DNA of 58,406 nt. Source: Leucobacter chromiireducens. Lineage in GTDB: Bacteria; Actinomycetota; Actinomycetes; Actinomycetales; Microbacteriaceae. The notes below the pieces were generated by a model. It was not told where the DNA came from. It made no database searches and worked only from the letters and a program-made list of their open reading frames with translations. The DNA is taken from contig NZ_RPDI01000020.1 of NCBI RefSeq assembly GCF_003917135.1, positions 1-58,406 of the forward strand, in the 5' to 3' direction. Shown here one piece after another: positions 35,659 through 43,308 of this stretch (position 1 is its first letter; each line of letters opens with the position of its first letter). Made by a program: the position numbers and the translations under genes.

Positions 35659-35688
35659 CCAGCGGGGTGGCTAGTGGGGTGGCCAGCG
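35653..35688. repeat. three 12-bp tandem units
   Basis: Units GGGTGGCCAGCG, GGGTGGCTAGTG, GGGTGGCCAGCG in tandem, starting inside the tail of the family A repeat. Copy 1 has only the first GGGTGG. Probably local slippage expansion. Confidence 0.7.
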
Positions 35689-35710
35689 GAGCGCCTGAGC
35701 GGGCGGGCTC

Positions 35711-36163
35711 CTACTCCGCCGGCGCGAGGTCGTACGTGACCCAGGGGGTCTGCGTGGCCAGCCGGTCGTAGATGCTGCGCGCGGTCGCGTTGCTCTCCGC
35801 CGTGATCCAGCGCACCAGCGAGGCGCCCTCGTCGCGCGCGATCTCCGCCAGGCGCTGCAGGATCGCACTGCCGGCGCCCGTCCCTCGCGACTCGGCGGAG
35901 GTGAACAGGTCATCGAGGTACAGCCCGCTCCCGCCGTCGATGGGCCGGGCGAAGCGGCGGAAGTGGCCGATCCCCACCGGCGTGCCGTCGAGCTCGGCGA
36001 TGAGGCCGCGCGTCTCGTGCGCGGGATCCTGCAGCCAGCCCCACACGGTCTCGAACACGGCGGGGTCGTGCGGCTTCGCGTAGAAGTCTCGGTAGCCCCG
36101 GTAGAGGGTCTCCCACGCGGCGCGATCGTCTGCGGCGATGGGCCGCACCGTCACCGCGCTCAC
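35711..36163 (-). CDS. GNAT N-acetyltransferase
   Basis: A 150-residue GNAT protein. VRPIAADDRAAWETLYRGY at the start, LYLDDLFTSAESRGTGAGSAIL (motif A with the R/Q-x-x-G-x-G/A acetyl-CoA loop) and RWITAESNATARSIYDRLA near the end are typical. GTG 36163 overlaps the cupin stop by 4 bases (GTGA), so the two are co-translated. It transfers an acetyl group from acetyl-CoA to an amine. The acceptor is unknown. Homologues are usually annotated only as GNAT family. Confidence 0.9.
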   Translation of the reverse strand: MSAVTVRPIAADDRAAWETLYRGYRDFYAKPHDPAVFETVWGWLQDPAHETRGLIAELDGTPVGIGHFRRFARPIDGGSGLYLDDLFTSAESRGTGAGSAILQRLAEIARDEGASLVRWITAESNATARSIYDRLATQTPWVTYDLAPAE

Positions 36164-36450
36164 GCGAGCTTCTCCACCTCGACGAAGACCACGTCGCTCG
36201 TGGACGTGCGGTTCTCGACCTGGTGCTCGGAGCCGGCCGGCCGCGTGTAGCTCTGCCCCGTGGTGAGCTGCGCCACGATCTCGCTGCCGTCGGCGTTCGT
36301 GACGTGCATCGTGTCCGTGACGAGCGGGATCACCACGTACTCGAAATCGTGGCGGTGCATCGGGATGACCCCACCGGGCTTGATCGTCCACTGGGTGACG
36401 CGGAAGTGCTCGTTCTCGAGTTGGACTTCGCCGTGTGAACCGGTGCTCAT
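36160..36450 (-). CDS. small cupin-domain protein
   Basis: A 96-residue single cupin barrel. IKPGGVIPMHRHDFEYVVIPLV contains the HxH plus Glu metal set, and YTRPAGSEHQVENRT gives the second-motif histidine. ATG 36450 has a strong AAGGAGG. It is probably a metal-binding sensor or enzyme of unknown substrate. It is translationally coupled to the GNAT gene. Confidence 0.88.
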   Translation of the reverse strand: MSTGSHGEVQLENEHFRVTQWTIKPGGVIPMHRHDFEYVVIPLVTDTMHVTNADGSEIVAQLTTGQSYTRPAGSEHQVENRTSTSDVVFVEVEKLA

Positions 36451-36651
36451 GATCCTCCTTGATGCGTGAGGCCCGGGCTGCGCCGGGCATCGCCGTTGCG
36501 ATGCCCCTCAGCCTAGGGGATCGCTGGTCTTGCGCGCCGCCCGGTGGTGTCATCCGTCAGCGGCGCGGGGTCTGGTGCAAAGCTGCCAGATGCGGTACAG
36601 ATAAACCACAGCCACTTCCTGGAATGGGTGGCATCACTGTGAGGAGCCGTT

Positions 36652-37233
36652 ATGTCCGACACCACCACTTCGACCGAGCCGTCGCTCGAGGCCCGCTTCA
36701 CCGACGGTGTGCGCACCGCCTTCGGCGTTGGCGGTCTGATCGCGCTCGTGCTCGGCCTGCTCATCATCTTCAACCCGGCGAAGTCGGGCGCGGTCGCCAT
36801 GCAGGTGCTCGCCGTCATCATGGCCGCGTACGCGCTCGTGGTCGGCGTGGTGTACCTCGGCTCGTCGATCTTCAGCCGCACCCTGGGCGGCTGGGCGCGC
36901 GTCGGCCACATCCTGCTCGGCGTGCTCTACATCGCCGGCGGCATCATCATGATGCTGAACATCGGCAGCACCGCCGTGGTGCTCGCCCTGTTCCTCTCGA
37001 TCACGATCGGCATCCTGTGGCTGTTCGAGGGTGTGATGGCCTTCACCGTTGCGAGCAAGAGCGACAACAAGGTGTGGACCATCATCTACGGCATCATCAG
37101 CGTCATCGCCGGCATCACCCTCATGGTCTCGCCGATGCTCGGCGCGGTCACGCTGTGGCTGCTGCTCGGCATCTCGATGATCGTGATGGGCGTGGTGCAG
37201 GTCATCCGCGCGTTCACCGTGAAGTCGGCCTAA
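36652..37233 (+). CDS. HdeD/DUF308-family membrane protein
   Basis: A 193-residue membrane protein with six hydrophobic segments. The repeated pattern GLIALVLGLLIIFNPAKSG and MAAYALVVGVVYLGSSIF, then GVLYIAGGIIMML and ISVIAGITLMVSPM, is that of HdeD-like proteins (three two-helix units). Escherichia coli HdeD is linked to acid resistance; the role here is unknown. ATG 36652 follows GTGAGGAG. A GC-rich terminator closes the unit. Confidence 0.9.
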   Translation: MSDTTTSTEPSLEARFTDGVRTAFGVGGLIALVLGLLIIFNPAKSGAVAMQVLAVIMAAYALVVGVVYLGSSIFSRTLGGWARVGHILLGVLYIAGGIIMMLNIGSTAVVLALFLSITIGILWLFEGVMAFTVASKSDNKVWTIIYGIISVIAGITLMVSPMLGAVTLWLLLGISMIVMGVVQVIRAFTVKSA

Positions 37234-37251
37234 GCGCAGGCGCACGCACCA

Positions 37252-37284
37252 CGGCGGCCCGCTCCGAAGAGGAGCGGGCCGCCG
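37252..37284 (+). terminator. rho-independent-like terminator after the HdeD-like gene
   Basis: CGGCGGCCCGCTCC (37252-37265) pairs exactly with 37271-37284 across a GAAGA loop, followed by TTCG. The stem is very stable and sits 19 bases after the stop. The U-tract is minimal, as is common in high-GC actinobacteria. Confidence 0.75.
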
Positions 37285-37326
37285 TTCGCGTGTGTGGGCG
37301 GCGCGTCCCGGATCGCTGCCGGATCG

Positions 37327-37785
37327 CTACCGCATCGCCTCGAGCGACTCGGCGGTGATCTCCTCCTCGCCCGCGGCGAGCGAGACGTACTTCCGCAGCA
37401 TCACGAGCGCGGCCGACGCCTTGTCGAACTCGGCGGCGGCGAAGCGGTCCGATGAGATGAGCGCGAGCGCCTCACGCGCGGGGAGCACGGCGCCCTGCAG
37501 CTCCGCGCTTCGGCTGGCGGGCACCACCGCGCGCAGCTCAGCCATCGAGGTGAACAGCGGCAGGACGAGCTGCCCGGTCGTCGAACGGATCGTGCGCAGC
37601 CGCGGCCCGCGCTTCTTCGTCTGCGTGCCCGAGACGTCAACGACCAGGTATCCCTCGCGCAGCGCGTTCAGAAACCCGGCGAGGTGCGCGTAGTCCGGGG
37701 TCGCCTGCAGGGCCTGCAGCGCCGTGCGCGCCGCCTCGTTCACGTAGTCAGCGTGCACGTCGTCAGGGATCTCCGCCTCAGCCAT
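37327..37785 (-). CDS. SseB-domain protein
   Basis: A 152-residue protein. The central part (GYLVVDVSGTQTKKRGPRLR, GQLVLPLFTSMAELRAVV) resembles the SseB N-terminal domain (an alpha/beta fold of unknown function common in actinobacteria). It is apparently leaderless: TAGGCT (37793-37798) precedes the ATG by 7 bases, and the TAG of that box is also the stop of the upstream ecfT. So it may be expressed both with the biotin operon and from its own promoter. Confidence 0.75.
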   Translation of the reverse strand: MAEAEIPDDVHADYVNEAARTALQALQATPDYAHLAGFLNALREGYLVVDVSGTQTKKRGPRLRTIRSTTGQLVLPLFTSMAELRAVVPASRSAELQGAVLPAREALALISSDRFAAAEFDKASAALVMLRKYVSLAAGEEEITAESLEAMR

Positions 37786-37792
37786 GCGAACT

Positions 37793-37798
37793 AGCCTA
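37793..37798 (-). promoter_or_regulatory. -10 box overlapping the ecfT stop codon
   Basis: TAGGCT on the minus strand, 7 bases before the ATG at 37785. Its first three bases are the TAG stop of the EcfT gene. Confidence 0.4.
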
Positions 37799-38431
37799 CG
37801 CGGTGCGCTGATCCTGATCGTCGTCGCCGATGCCCCGCGCGACGAGCGCGTCGCCCGTGAGCTGCGCGTGCGCGACGGAGCGCAGCACGAACGGGACGAG
37901 CCGGGCCCGGGGGCTCCGCTCGAGTCCGCGCGCGCGTGCCGCCGCGCGCGTCTCGCCCGCGAGCTCGATGATGCTCGGGATCGCGCGGATGACGAGCGAG
38001 AACGCGAACGCCACCCGCTCCGGGTGCACCCCGAGCGGGCGCAGTCGCTGCAGCGCCCAGGTGAGCGTGTCGAGCATGTCGTCGACGGCGGTGCTCGCGG
38101 TCACGGCGCTCGCCGCAAGGATCATCGCGAAGAGGTCGCCCACCACCTCGACGCCGCGCTCCCAGCCCTGCTGCCAGGCCTGGAAAGCGAAGAGCGGGAT
38201 CGCGATGAGCGCGAAGCCGCGCGCCACCCGCCAGAAGTCGCGCCCGCGCAGGCCGGCGAGGACGGCGAGCAGCACCGCCGCGCCGAGCAGGATCGCGGTG
38301 CTCGCGGTGCCCCGCAGCGACACGACGAGCGTGGCGAAAGCGATGAGGCCGAGGAGCTTCGCCCCGGGCCGCAGCCGGTGGAGGGGGCCGTCGCCCGGGA
38401 GGTATGCGCCGAGCGGGTTCACGGCGCTCAC
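37796..38431 (-). CDS. bioN: EcfT/BioN transmembrane subunit of a biotin ECF transporter
   Basis: A 211-residue membrane protein. It starts with the NPLGAYLPGDGPLHRLRPGAKLL segment seen in EcfT-type proteins (coupling to ATPase and energising complex) and has four to five hydrophobic helices. The Ala-Arg-Gly signature appears in TRAAARARGLERSPRARL and again in DALVARGIG near the C-terminus. GTG 38431 overlaps the ATPase stop (GTGA). With the adjacent ATPase and BioY it forms the BioMNY biotin importer. The symbol is assigned by this context. Confidence 0.9.
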   Translation of the reverse strand: MSAVNPLGAYLPGDGPLHRLRPGAKLLGLIAFATLVVSLRGTASTAILLGAAVLLAVLAGLRGRDFWRVARGFALIAIPLFAFQAWQQGWERGVEVVGDLFAMILAASAVTASTAVDDMLDTLTWALQRLRPLGVHPERVAFAFSLVIRAIPSIIELAGETRAAARARGLERSPRARLVPFVLRSVAHAQLTGDALVARGIGDDDQDQRTA

Positions 38432-39147
38432 GCGCTCGGCTCCGCGGCCGCACGCTCGCGGTAGTGCGCGATGGCCTGCGCCGGATCGCCGTCGAACACC
38501 ACGCGGCCATCGGCCACTACGAGGGTGCGGTCGGCGCGGGCGGCGAGCTCGAGGTCGTGTGTCACCACGATGACCTGCTGCGGCAGGCCCATGAGCAGCT
38601 CGCCGATCCGGATCGCGTTGCGCAGATCGAGCAGCGTGGTCGGCTCATCCGCGACAACGACGGTCGGCTCCGTCGCGAGCACGGCCGCGATCGCGAGCAG
38701 CTGTTTCTGCCCGCCGGAGAGCGTGTGCACGCTGCGGTCGGCGAGGCTGGCGAGGCCGAAACGCTCGAGCACCGCGAGGGCGGCGCTGCGTCGCTCGGCC
38801 TTGGCTCGGATCCGGCGCCGCAGTGAGAGGGCAACGTCCTCGGCGACCGTCGGCATGATGAGTTGCGCGGCGGGATCGGTGAACACGAAGCCGACCGCAC
38901 GGCGCACTGCTGCGCCGTGCGCGCGGGTGTCGAGCGGGGTGCCGTCGGCCGTTGCGGTGAGCGTGACCGCGCCGGAGCTGGGCTCAACGAGCCCGTTGAT
39001 CAGCCGCGCGAGCGTTGATTTGCCCGAGCCGTTTGCGCCGATGATCGAGACGCGGCGCTCGGTGAGCGTCAGCGTGGTGGGGTGGAGCACCGTCGTCTCG
39101 CCCTCGGGTGTTGGCGCGACGACGGCTGCTGCGCGAAACTCGATCAC
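38428..39147 (-). CDS. bioM: EcfA/BioM ATPase of a biotin ECF transporter
   Basis: A 239-residue ABC ATPase. Walker A GANGSGKST, Q-loop VFTDPAAQLIMPTVAEDVA (with the ECF-type DPxxQ variant), signature LSGGQKQLLAIAAVLA, Walker B VVVADEPTTLLD, and H-loop VTHD. GTG 39147 is preceded at 6 bases by TAGGAT, whose TAG is the BioY stop, so it may have an internal leaderless promoter. It powers biotin uptake through BioN and BioY. Confidence 0.93.
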   Translation of the reverse strand: MIEFRAAAVVAPTPEGETTVLHPTTLTLTERRVSIIGANGSGKSTLARLINGLVEPSSGAVTLTATADGTPLDTRAHGAAVRRAVGFVFTDPAAQLIMPTVAEDVALSLRRRIRAKAERRSAALAVLERFGLASLADRSVHTLSGGQKQLLAIAAVLATEPTVVVADEPTTLLDLRNAIRIGELLMGLPQQVIVVTHDLELAARADRTLVVADGRVVFDGDPAQAIAHYRERAAAEPSA

Positions 39148-39153
39148 TCGGCG

Positions 39154-39159
39154 ATCCTA
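39154..39159 (-). promoter_or_regulatory. -10 box overlapping the bioY stop codon
   Basis: TAGGAT on the minus strand, 6 bases before the GTG of bioM. The TAG is also the bioY stop. Confidence 0.4.
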
Positions 39160-39798
39160 CGCGCTGCGCTCGGTGACGCGCTGCGCGCGCGTGGGGAGCA
39201 GCGTCGGGAACGCGCGGTGCACCGCCGCCGCAACGATGCCCATCAGGATGTTCTTCACGAGATCGCCCGGCCAGAACGGCAGATCTGCGATGAGCGCCTG
39301 GCCGAGCGTGAGGTCCGCGCGCCAGGCCATGCCGAGGATCCCGAGCGGGTGGATGAAGAGGAAGCTCGCGGCGAGGCCCGAGAGCACGATGAGCGGGATC
39401 CGTGCGGCGGTGCGGCGCTGCGGGATGCGCTCCACGAAGAACCCGGTCGCTGCCGCGGCGAGCGGGAAGGCGACGAGGTAGCCGACCGTTGGGCCGGCGA
39501 ACGGGGCGAGCCCGGCGGAGCCGCCGGCGTAGACGGGGAGCCCGATCGCGCCGACCGCGAGGTAGAGCAGTGTCGCGAGGAAACCGCGGCGGGCGCCGAG
39601 CACGGCGCCGGAGAGCATCACGCCGAAGGTTTGCAGCGTGATCGGCACCGCGCCGCCGATGTTGATCGCCGGGAGGAGTGCGCACGCGGCGATGAGCGCG
39701 GCGAAGGTGGCGATGAGTGCGAGGTCGGTTGCTGGGTTGCCGCGTCGCGTGCGGGTGTCTGCGGGCGCGGCTGGGGGGTTCTGGGGTGTGGTGGTCAT
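39157..39798 (-). CDS. bioY: BioY biotin-binding S component
   Basis: A 213-residue membrane protein. VPITLQTFGVMLSGAVLGARRGFLATLLYLAVGAIGLPVYAGG and GPTVGYLVAFPLAA are hallmark BioY segments, with six helices expected. I chose ATG 39798, which has AAAGGGAA upstream; earlier in-frame starts run into the operator region. It binds biotin outside and hands it to the EcfT/EcfA module. It is divergent from a TetR regulator, with paired BioQ-like boxes between them. Confidence 0.95.
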   Translation of the reverse strand: MTTTPQNPPAAPADTRTRRGNPATDLALIATFAALIAACALLPAINIGGAVPITLQTFGVMLSGAVLGARRGFLATLLYLAVGAIGLPVYAGGSAGLAPFAGPTVGYLVAFPLAAAATGFFVERIPQRRTAARIPLIVLSGLAASFLFIHPLGILGMAWRADLTLGQALIADLPFWPGDLVKNILMGIVAAAVHRAFPTLLPTRAQRVTERSA

Positions 39799-39838
39799 TC
39801 GGTTCCCTTTGCTTCCGGCGGCCCACATACGGTCGACC

Positions 39839-39866
39839 TGAACACTGTTCTGGTGAATGGTGTTCA
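39839..39866. promoter_or_regulatory. tandem BioQ-like boxes
   Basis: TGAAC-ACT-GTTCT (39839-39851) and TGAAT-GGT-GTTCA (39854-39866) are two head-to-tail dyads of the form TGAAC-N3-GTTCA. They resemble the TGAAC-N3-GTTAC operator reported for BioQ of corynebacteria and mycobacteria. The second covers the expected -35 of the leaderless bioQ promoter, so one site pair could repress both directions. Confidence 0.7.
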
Positions 39867-39875
39867 GGTTAGCGT

Positions 39876-39881
39876 TAGGCT
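39876..39881 (+). promoter_or_regulatory. -10 box of the leaderless bioQ promoter
   Basis: TAGGCT followed by 6 bases and then ATG 39888. Confidence 0.5.
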
Positions 39882-39887
39882 GAGCGC

Positions 39888-40529
39888 ATGCGCAACTCAC
39901 TCGCCGACGTCGTGGCCGCGGCGCTGCGGGTGCTCGACGCGCAAGGTCTCGAAAACTGCTCTATGCGCCGGGTCGCCGCAGAGCTCGAGGTGCAGCCGAG
40001 CGCGCTGTACCATCACGTGCCCAACAAGCAGAGCCTGCTCGCGCTCATGGCCGATGAGATTGTGCGCGGCGTTGGCGTCGCGCAGGCCCGCGCTGGCGCG
40101 GCGATGCCCGAGGCCGCCGGCGTTGCCGCGCGTCAGCTCTGCGTTGAGCTCCGCGCTGCGATGCTCGCGGTCCGCGACGGCGCCGATGTGGTCGCAACCG
40201 CCGCCGCGTTCCGCCTCGGCCGCTCCCGCGTCGAGGAGCGGCTCGCGAGCCTCGTTGAGGGCGATGGGGCGCGCACGCTCTTGCTCTTCACCTTCGGTCA
40301 CGCGCAGTCCACGCAAACGCACCGCCAGGCCGCCGCGCTCGGCGCGCTCGTGGACCCCGATCTCACCGATCCCGACCTGGGTGATGAGATTCTCAGTGAG
40401 GCCAAGCGGTCAGCGCCAGCTGACGAACTCGGCGCCGGTGTCGGCCCCGACCTCGACGCGTCGTTCGGCCGGGGGCTCGACCTGATTCTCGCCGGACTTG
40501 CGCAACTCCCGGATCCGCGCGGACACTAG
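39888..40529 (+). CDS. bioQ: TetR-family biotin regulator, BioQ-like
   Basis: A 213-residue TetR protein. The helix-turn-helix (residues ~5-50) reads VVAAALRVLDAQGLENCSMRRVAAELEVQPSALYHHVPNKQSLLALM, matching BioQ-type regulators (LEVQPSALYHHVPNK). It has no ribosome site and is apparently leaderless. Divergence from bioYMN and the paired TGAAC-N3-GTTCA boxes support a biotin-regulon repressor. BioQ is known to act with biotinyl-AMP signalling only indirectly in some species, so the effector is left open. Confidence 0.88.
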   Translation: MRNSLADVVAAALRVLDAQGLENCSMRRVAAELEVQPSALYHHVPNKQSLLALMADEIVRGVGVAQARAGAAMPEAAGVAARQLCVELRAAMLAVRDGADVVATAAAFRLGRSRVEERLASLVEGDGARTLLLFTFGHAQSTQTHRQAAALGALVDPDLTDPDLGDEILSEAKRSAPADELGAGVGPDLDASFGRGLDLILAGLAQLPDPRGH

Positions 40530-40554
40530 CGCCCGGATCCGCGAGCCCGCCCTC

Positions 40555-42084
40555 CTACCAGGGGCTCGGCGCGTAGTCCTTCAGGAAGCAGCCGAACAGA
40601 TCCTCGCCGGCCTCGCCGCGCACGATCGGGTCGTACACCCGCGCTGCGCCGTCGACCAGGTCGAGCGGGGCGTGGAAGCCTTCCTCCGCGAGCCGCACCT
40701 TCGTGAAGTGCGGCCGCTCGTCGGTGATCCAGCCCGTGTCCACCGCGGTCATGAGGATGCCGTCGGTCTCGAGCATCTCGCCAGCGCTCGTGCGCGTGAG
40801 CATGTTCAGCGCGGCCTTCGCCATGTTCGTGTGCGGGTGGCCTGGGCCCTTGTAGCGGCGCGAGAACTGGCCCTCCATCGCCGATACGTTCACCACGTAG
40901 GTGCGGCGCGCCGGCGACGCGGCCATGGCCGCACGCAGCCTGCTGATCAGGATAAACGGCGCGGTCGCGTTGCACAGCTGCACCTCGAGCATTTCGAGGG
41001 GGTCGACGTCCTGCACGTTCTGCACCCAGCTGTTCACGCGCGTCACGTCCGGCACGAGCCCGCCGGCGTCGATCGCGGTCCCATCCGCGTGCTTCTCGAG
41101 CGACGAGGAGCCGGGGGCCATCGCGAGCTCCGTCAACTCGGCGGCCGAGCGGTGCTGGGCGAGGCCGGCCGCGATCGTGCCGGTGAGGGCGGAGGGGAGC
41201 GCCGCGTCGATCGACAGCGCGCCAGCAGCATCAACGGTGGACTGGATCGCCTTGGGGTGCAGCTCGGTCGGATGCCCGAACACCTCCATCTCTGGCAGCG
41301 CCCCGGCCGGCAGCGGCTGCGCCTCGGCGTCGGCGAGCAGCGAGTACGAGCCGGGGGAGCGGCGCACGGTCTGCGCGGCGTTGTTGATGAGGATGTCGAG
41401 CGGGCCGCGCGCCGCGACCGAGTCGGCGAGCGCGATCACCTGGGAAGGATCACGGAGGTCGATTCCCACGATGTGGAGTCGATCGATCCACTCTGCGGAG
41501 TCCGGCAGCGAGGCGAAGCGCCGCGCGGCATCCTTGGGGAAGCGCGTGGTGATCGTCGTGTGCGCACCGTCGCGGAGGAGGCGCAGCGCGATGTGCATGC
41601 CGATCTTCGCGCGCCCGCCCGTGAGGAGCGCGCGCTTCCCGGTGAGGTCGGTGCGCGCGTCGCGCTTGCCGTGGCTGAACGCGGCGCACTCGGGGCACAG
41701 CTGGTGGTAGAACGCATCCACCCGCGTGTACGGTTGCTTGCAGATGTAGCAGTTGCGCGGCTTGATGAGCTCGCCGGCGGACGCCGCGGTGGTGCTCGAG
41801 GAGAGCGGGAGCCCGCGCGTCTCATCGTCGATGCGGTCGGCGGCGCCGGTCGCGGTTGCGGCGATCACCGCGCGATCGGCGGCGGCCACGGTCTCGCGCT
41901 TCGTGCGGCGGCGCTCGCGCTTCTGGGCTTTGAACATCGACGAGGTCGCCTGGCGGAGTGCGGCGTGATCCGGGTGATCCGGGTCAAGGGTGTGCGCCTG
42001 CGCGAGCACGCGGAGCGCGATCTCAAGTTCGGCCGGATCGACGGAGCTGCCCGGCAGCGCCTGGCCAGTCGGAGTATCGGTCAT
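40555..42084 (-). CDS. zinc-ribbon SDR-fold protein lacking the catalytic Tyr
   Basis: A 509-residue protein. Residues ~1-105 are a helical, charged N-terminal region. A CYIC ... CPEC zinc-ribbon pattern (Cys112, 115, 130, 133) follows. From ~145 comes a Rossmann SDR domain (LLTGGRAKIGMHIALRLLRDG, DILINNAAQTVRR). At the active-site position NVSAMEGQFSRR ... HTNMAKAALN, the YxxxK motif reads TNMAK, so the Tyr is missing while Lys is kept. It is apparently leaderless (TAAAAT 7 bases before ATG 42084). The function is unknown; catalysis by the usual SDR mechanism is doubtful. Confidence 0.87.
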   Translation of the reverse strand: MTDTPTGQALPGSSVDPAELEIALRVLAQAHTLDPDHPDHAALRQATSSMFKAQKRERRRTKRETVAAADRAVIAATATGAADRIDDETRGLPLSSSTTAASAGELIKPRNCYICKQPYTRVDAFYHQLCPECAAFSHGKRDARTDLTGKRALLTGGRAKIGMHIALRLLRDGAHTTITTRFPKDAARRFASLPDSAEWIDRLHIVGIDLRDPSQVIALADSVAARGPLDILINNAAQTVRRSPGSYSLLADAEAQPLPAGALPEMEVFGHPTELHPKAIQSTVDAAGALSIDAALPSALTGTIAAGLAQHRSAAELTELAMAPGSSSLEKHADGTAIDAGGLVPDVTRVNSWVQNVQDVDPLEMLEVQLCNATAPFILISRLRAAMAASPARRTYVVNVSAMEGQFSRRYKGPGHPHTNMAKAALNMLTRTSAGEMLETDGILMTAVDTGWITDERPHFTKVRLAEEGFHAPLDLVDGAARVYDPIVRGEAGEDLFGCFLKDYAPSPW

Positions 42085-42091
42085 TGGGTCG

Positions 42092-42097
42092 ATTTTA
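42092..42097 (-). promoter_or_regulatory. -10 box of a leaderless promoter (zinc-ribbon SDR)
   Basis: TAAAAT on the minus strand, 7 bases before ATG 42084. No ribosome site is present. Confidence 0.5.
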
Positions 42098-42242
42098 CGC
42101 GACGATCCTGGACGCCGTCGCACGGCCTCCGCGCGCAAAAATACACCCGCAACCTCACAGCGTGTTCAGCGGGTGTTGCAGTTTCTTCCAGCTCAGCTCG
42201 CAAGACTGGAGCTCCACCAACCGGAAACGAATGGGGGACACC

Positions 42243-42440
42243 ATGGGATTTCTTGATGACGCAAAGGCCAAGGCAGAGGCTGCGGCGAAGAAGGTCGGCG
42301 ATGCCGTTGAGGACGGCATCGACAAGGCCAAGGACAAGGTTGACGAGCTGCAGGCTGAGGCCGAGGTGAAGCAGGCTGAGGCCAAGCGTGACGCCGTGCA
42401 GGCGCGGAACGAGGCGAAGGACGAGCTCCGGGACCGCTGA
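42243..42440 (+). CDS. small charged helical protein
   Basis: A 65-residue protein made almost only of Ala, Lys, Glu, Asp, Val and Arg, predicted to be one long amphipathic helix or coiled coil. The start MGFLDDAKAKAEAAAKK and KAKDKVDEL resemble small actinobacterial proteins annotated as antitoxin (MT0933-like) or CsbD-like stress proteins. ATG 42243 follows GGGGG by 5 bases; ATG 42231 in the same frame is an alternative. No toxin partner is adjacent. The name is therefore left descriptive. Confidence 0.7.
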   Translation: MGFLDDAKAKAEAAAKKVGDAVEDGIDKAKDKVDELQAEAEVKQAEAKRDAVQARNEAKDELRDR

Positions 42441-42490
42441 TCCCGCGCGCCGCGCTTCTGAGCTCTCACCTCACCCACTCACCTCACCCC

Positions 42491-42570
42491 CAATCCCCAC
42501 GGAGAAATTGCATATTTCGGAGGAACTCGAAGGTTCCCCTCCGAGATCCGCGATTTCTCCGTGGGGATTG
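42491..42570. repeat. 80-bp nested inverted repeat
   Basis: CAATCCCCACGGAGAAAT (42491-42508) is the exact reverse complement of 42553-42570. Inside, CGGAGG-AAC pairs with GTT-CC-CCTCCG around a short loop. It lies between the small helical protein and NucS genes, which converge. A bidirectional terminator or a dispersed element are both possible; no second copy lies in this window. Confidence 0.8.
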
Positions 42571-42602
42571 GTGGGATTCCCTGGTGCGGTGGGTGCGCCC
42601 GC

Positions 42603-43295
42603 CTAGAAGAGGGTGTTCTTGTCTTCCATGCCGCGCATCGCGTCGTAGTCGAGCACGAGGCAGCGAATGCCGCGATCCTCAGCGAGCGTGCGCGCCTGCG
42701 GCTTGATCTCCTGCGCGGCGAAGACGCCCTGCACGGGCGCGAGCTTCGGATCGCGGTTCATCAGCTCAAGGTAGCGTGTCAGCTGCTCGACGCCGTCGAT
42801 CCCGCCGCGGCGCTTGATCTCGATCGCCACGGAGCCGCCGGACGCGTCTTTCGCGAGGATGTCCACCGGTCCGATCGCGGTCATGTACTCGCGGCGCACC
42901 AGCGTGTGCCCCTCGCCAGCGAGCTCGATCTGATCGGCCAGGAGCTCCTGCAGGTGCGCCTCGACGCCATCCTTGATCAGACCGGGATCCACGCCAAGGT
43001 CGTACGCCGAATCGTGGATCACCTCGAAGAGGGACACGACGAGCTTGTCGGCGGTCTTCTTGTGTGTGACCTGCCACTGCTCGACGATGCCCGCCTCGCG
43101 GTGGTCGTCCTCAAGCTCGAGCGTCTCGAGCGAGCAGGGCGGGCTCATCCAGTTGAGCGGCTTGTACGAGCCGCCGTCCGAATGGACGAGGATGCTGCCG
43201 TCGTTCTTGAGCATGAGGACACGCTTGGCCCGCGGAAGGTGGGCCGAGAGGCGGCCGGCATAGTCGACAGAGCAGTCAGCAACAACGATTCGCAC
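42603..43295 (-). CDS. nucS: NucS/EndoMS mismatch endonuclease
   Basis: A 230-residue protein. N-terminal beta domain ([21 protein letters not shown]), linker, then a restriction-type nuclease domain with GPVDILAKD (Asp145) and [10 protein letters not shown] (Glu159, Lys161). The tail DKNTLF is the position of the clamp-binding motif. NucS provides the mismatch repair that replaces MutS/MutL in many actinobacteria and archaea. GTG 43295 is 7 bases from a TAAACT box that starts with the TAA stop of the upstream MFS gene. It is 10 bases after that stop, so it may also be co-transcribed. Confidence 0.96.
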   Translation of the reverse strand: MRIVVADCSVDYAGRLSAHLPRAKRVLMLKNDGSILVHSDGGSYKPLNWMSPPCSLETLELEDDHREAGIVEQWQVTHKKTADKLVVSLFEVIHDSAYDLGVDPGLIKDGVEAHLQELLADQIELAGEGHTLVRREYMTAIGPVDILAKDASGGSVAIEIKRRGGIDGVEQLTRYLELMNRDPKLAPVQGVFAAQEIKPQARTLAEDRGIRCLVLDYDAMRGMEDKNTLF

Positions 43296-43302
43296 CCGCC
43301 GT

Positions 43303-43308
43303 AGTTTA
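43303..43308 (-). promoter_or_regulatory. -10 box overlapping the MFS stop codon (nucS)
   Basis: TAAACT on the minus strand, 7 bases before GTG 43295. The TAA is the stop of the upstream MFS gene. Confidence 0.4.

Noticed and set aside
42243..42440. Small helical protein as the antitoxin of a toxin-antitoxin pair
   Set aside because: No toxin-like gene is adjacent. Composition alone (Ala/Lys/Glu) does not support the role.
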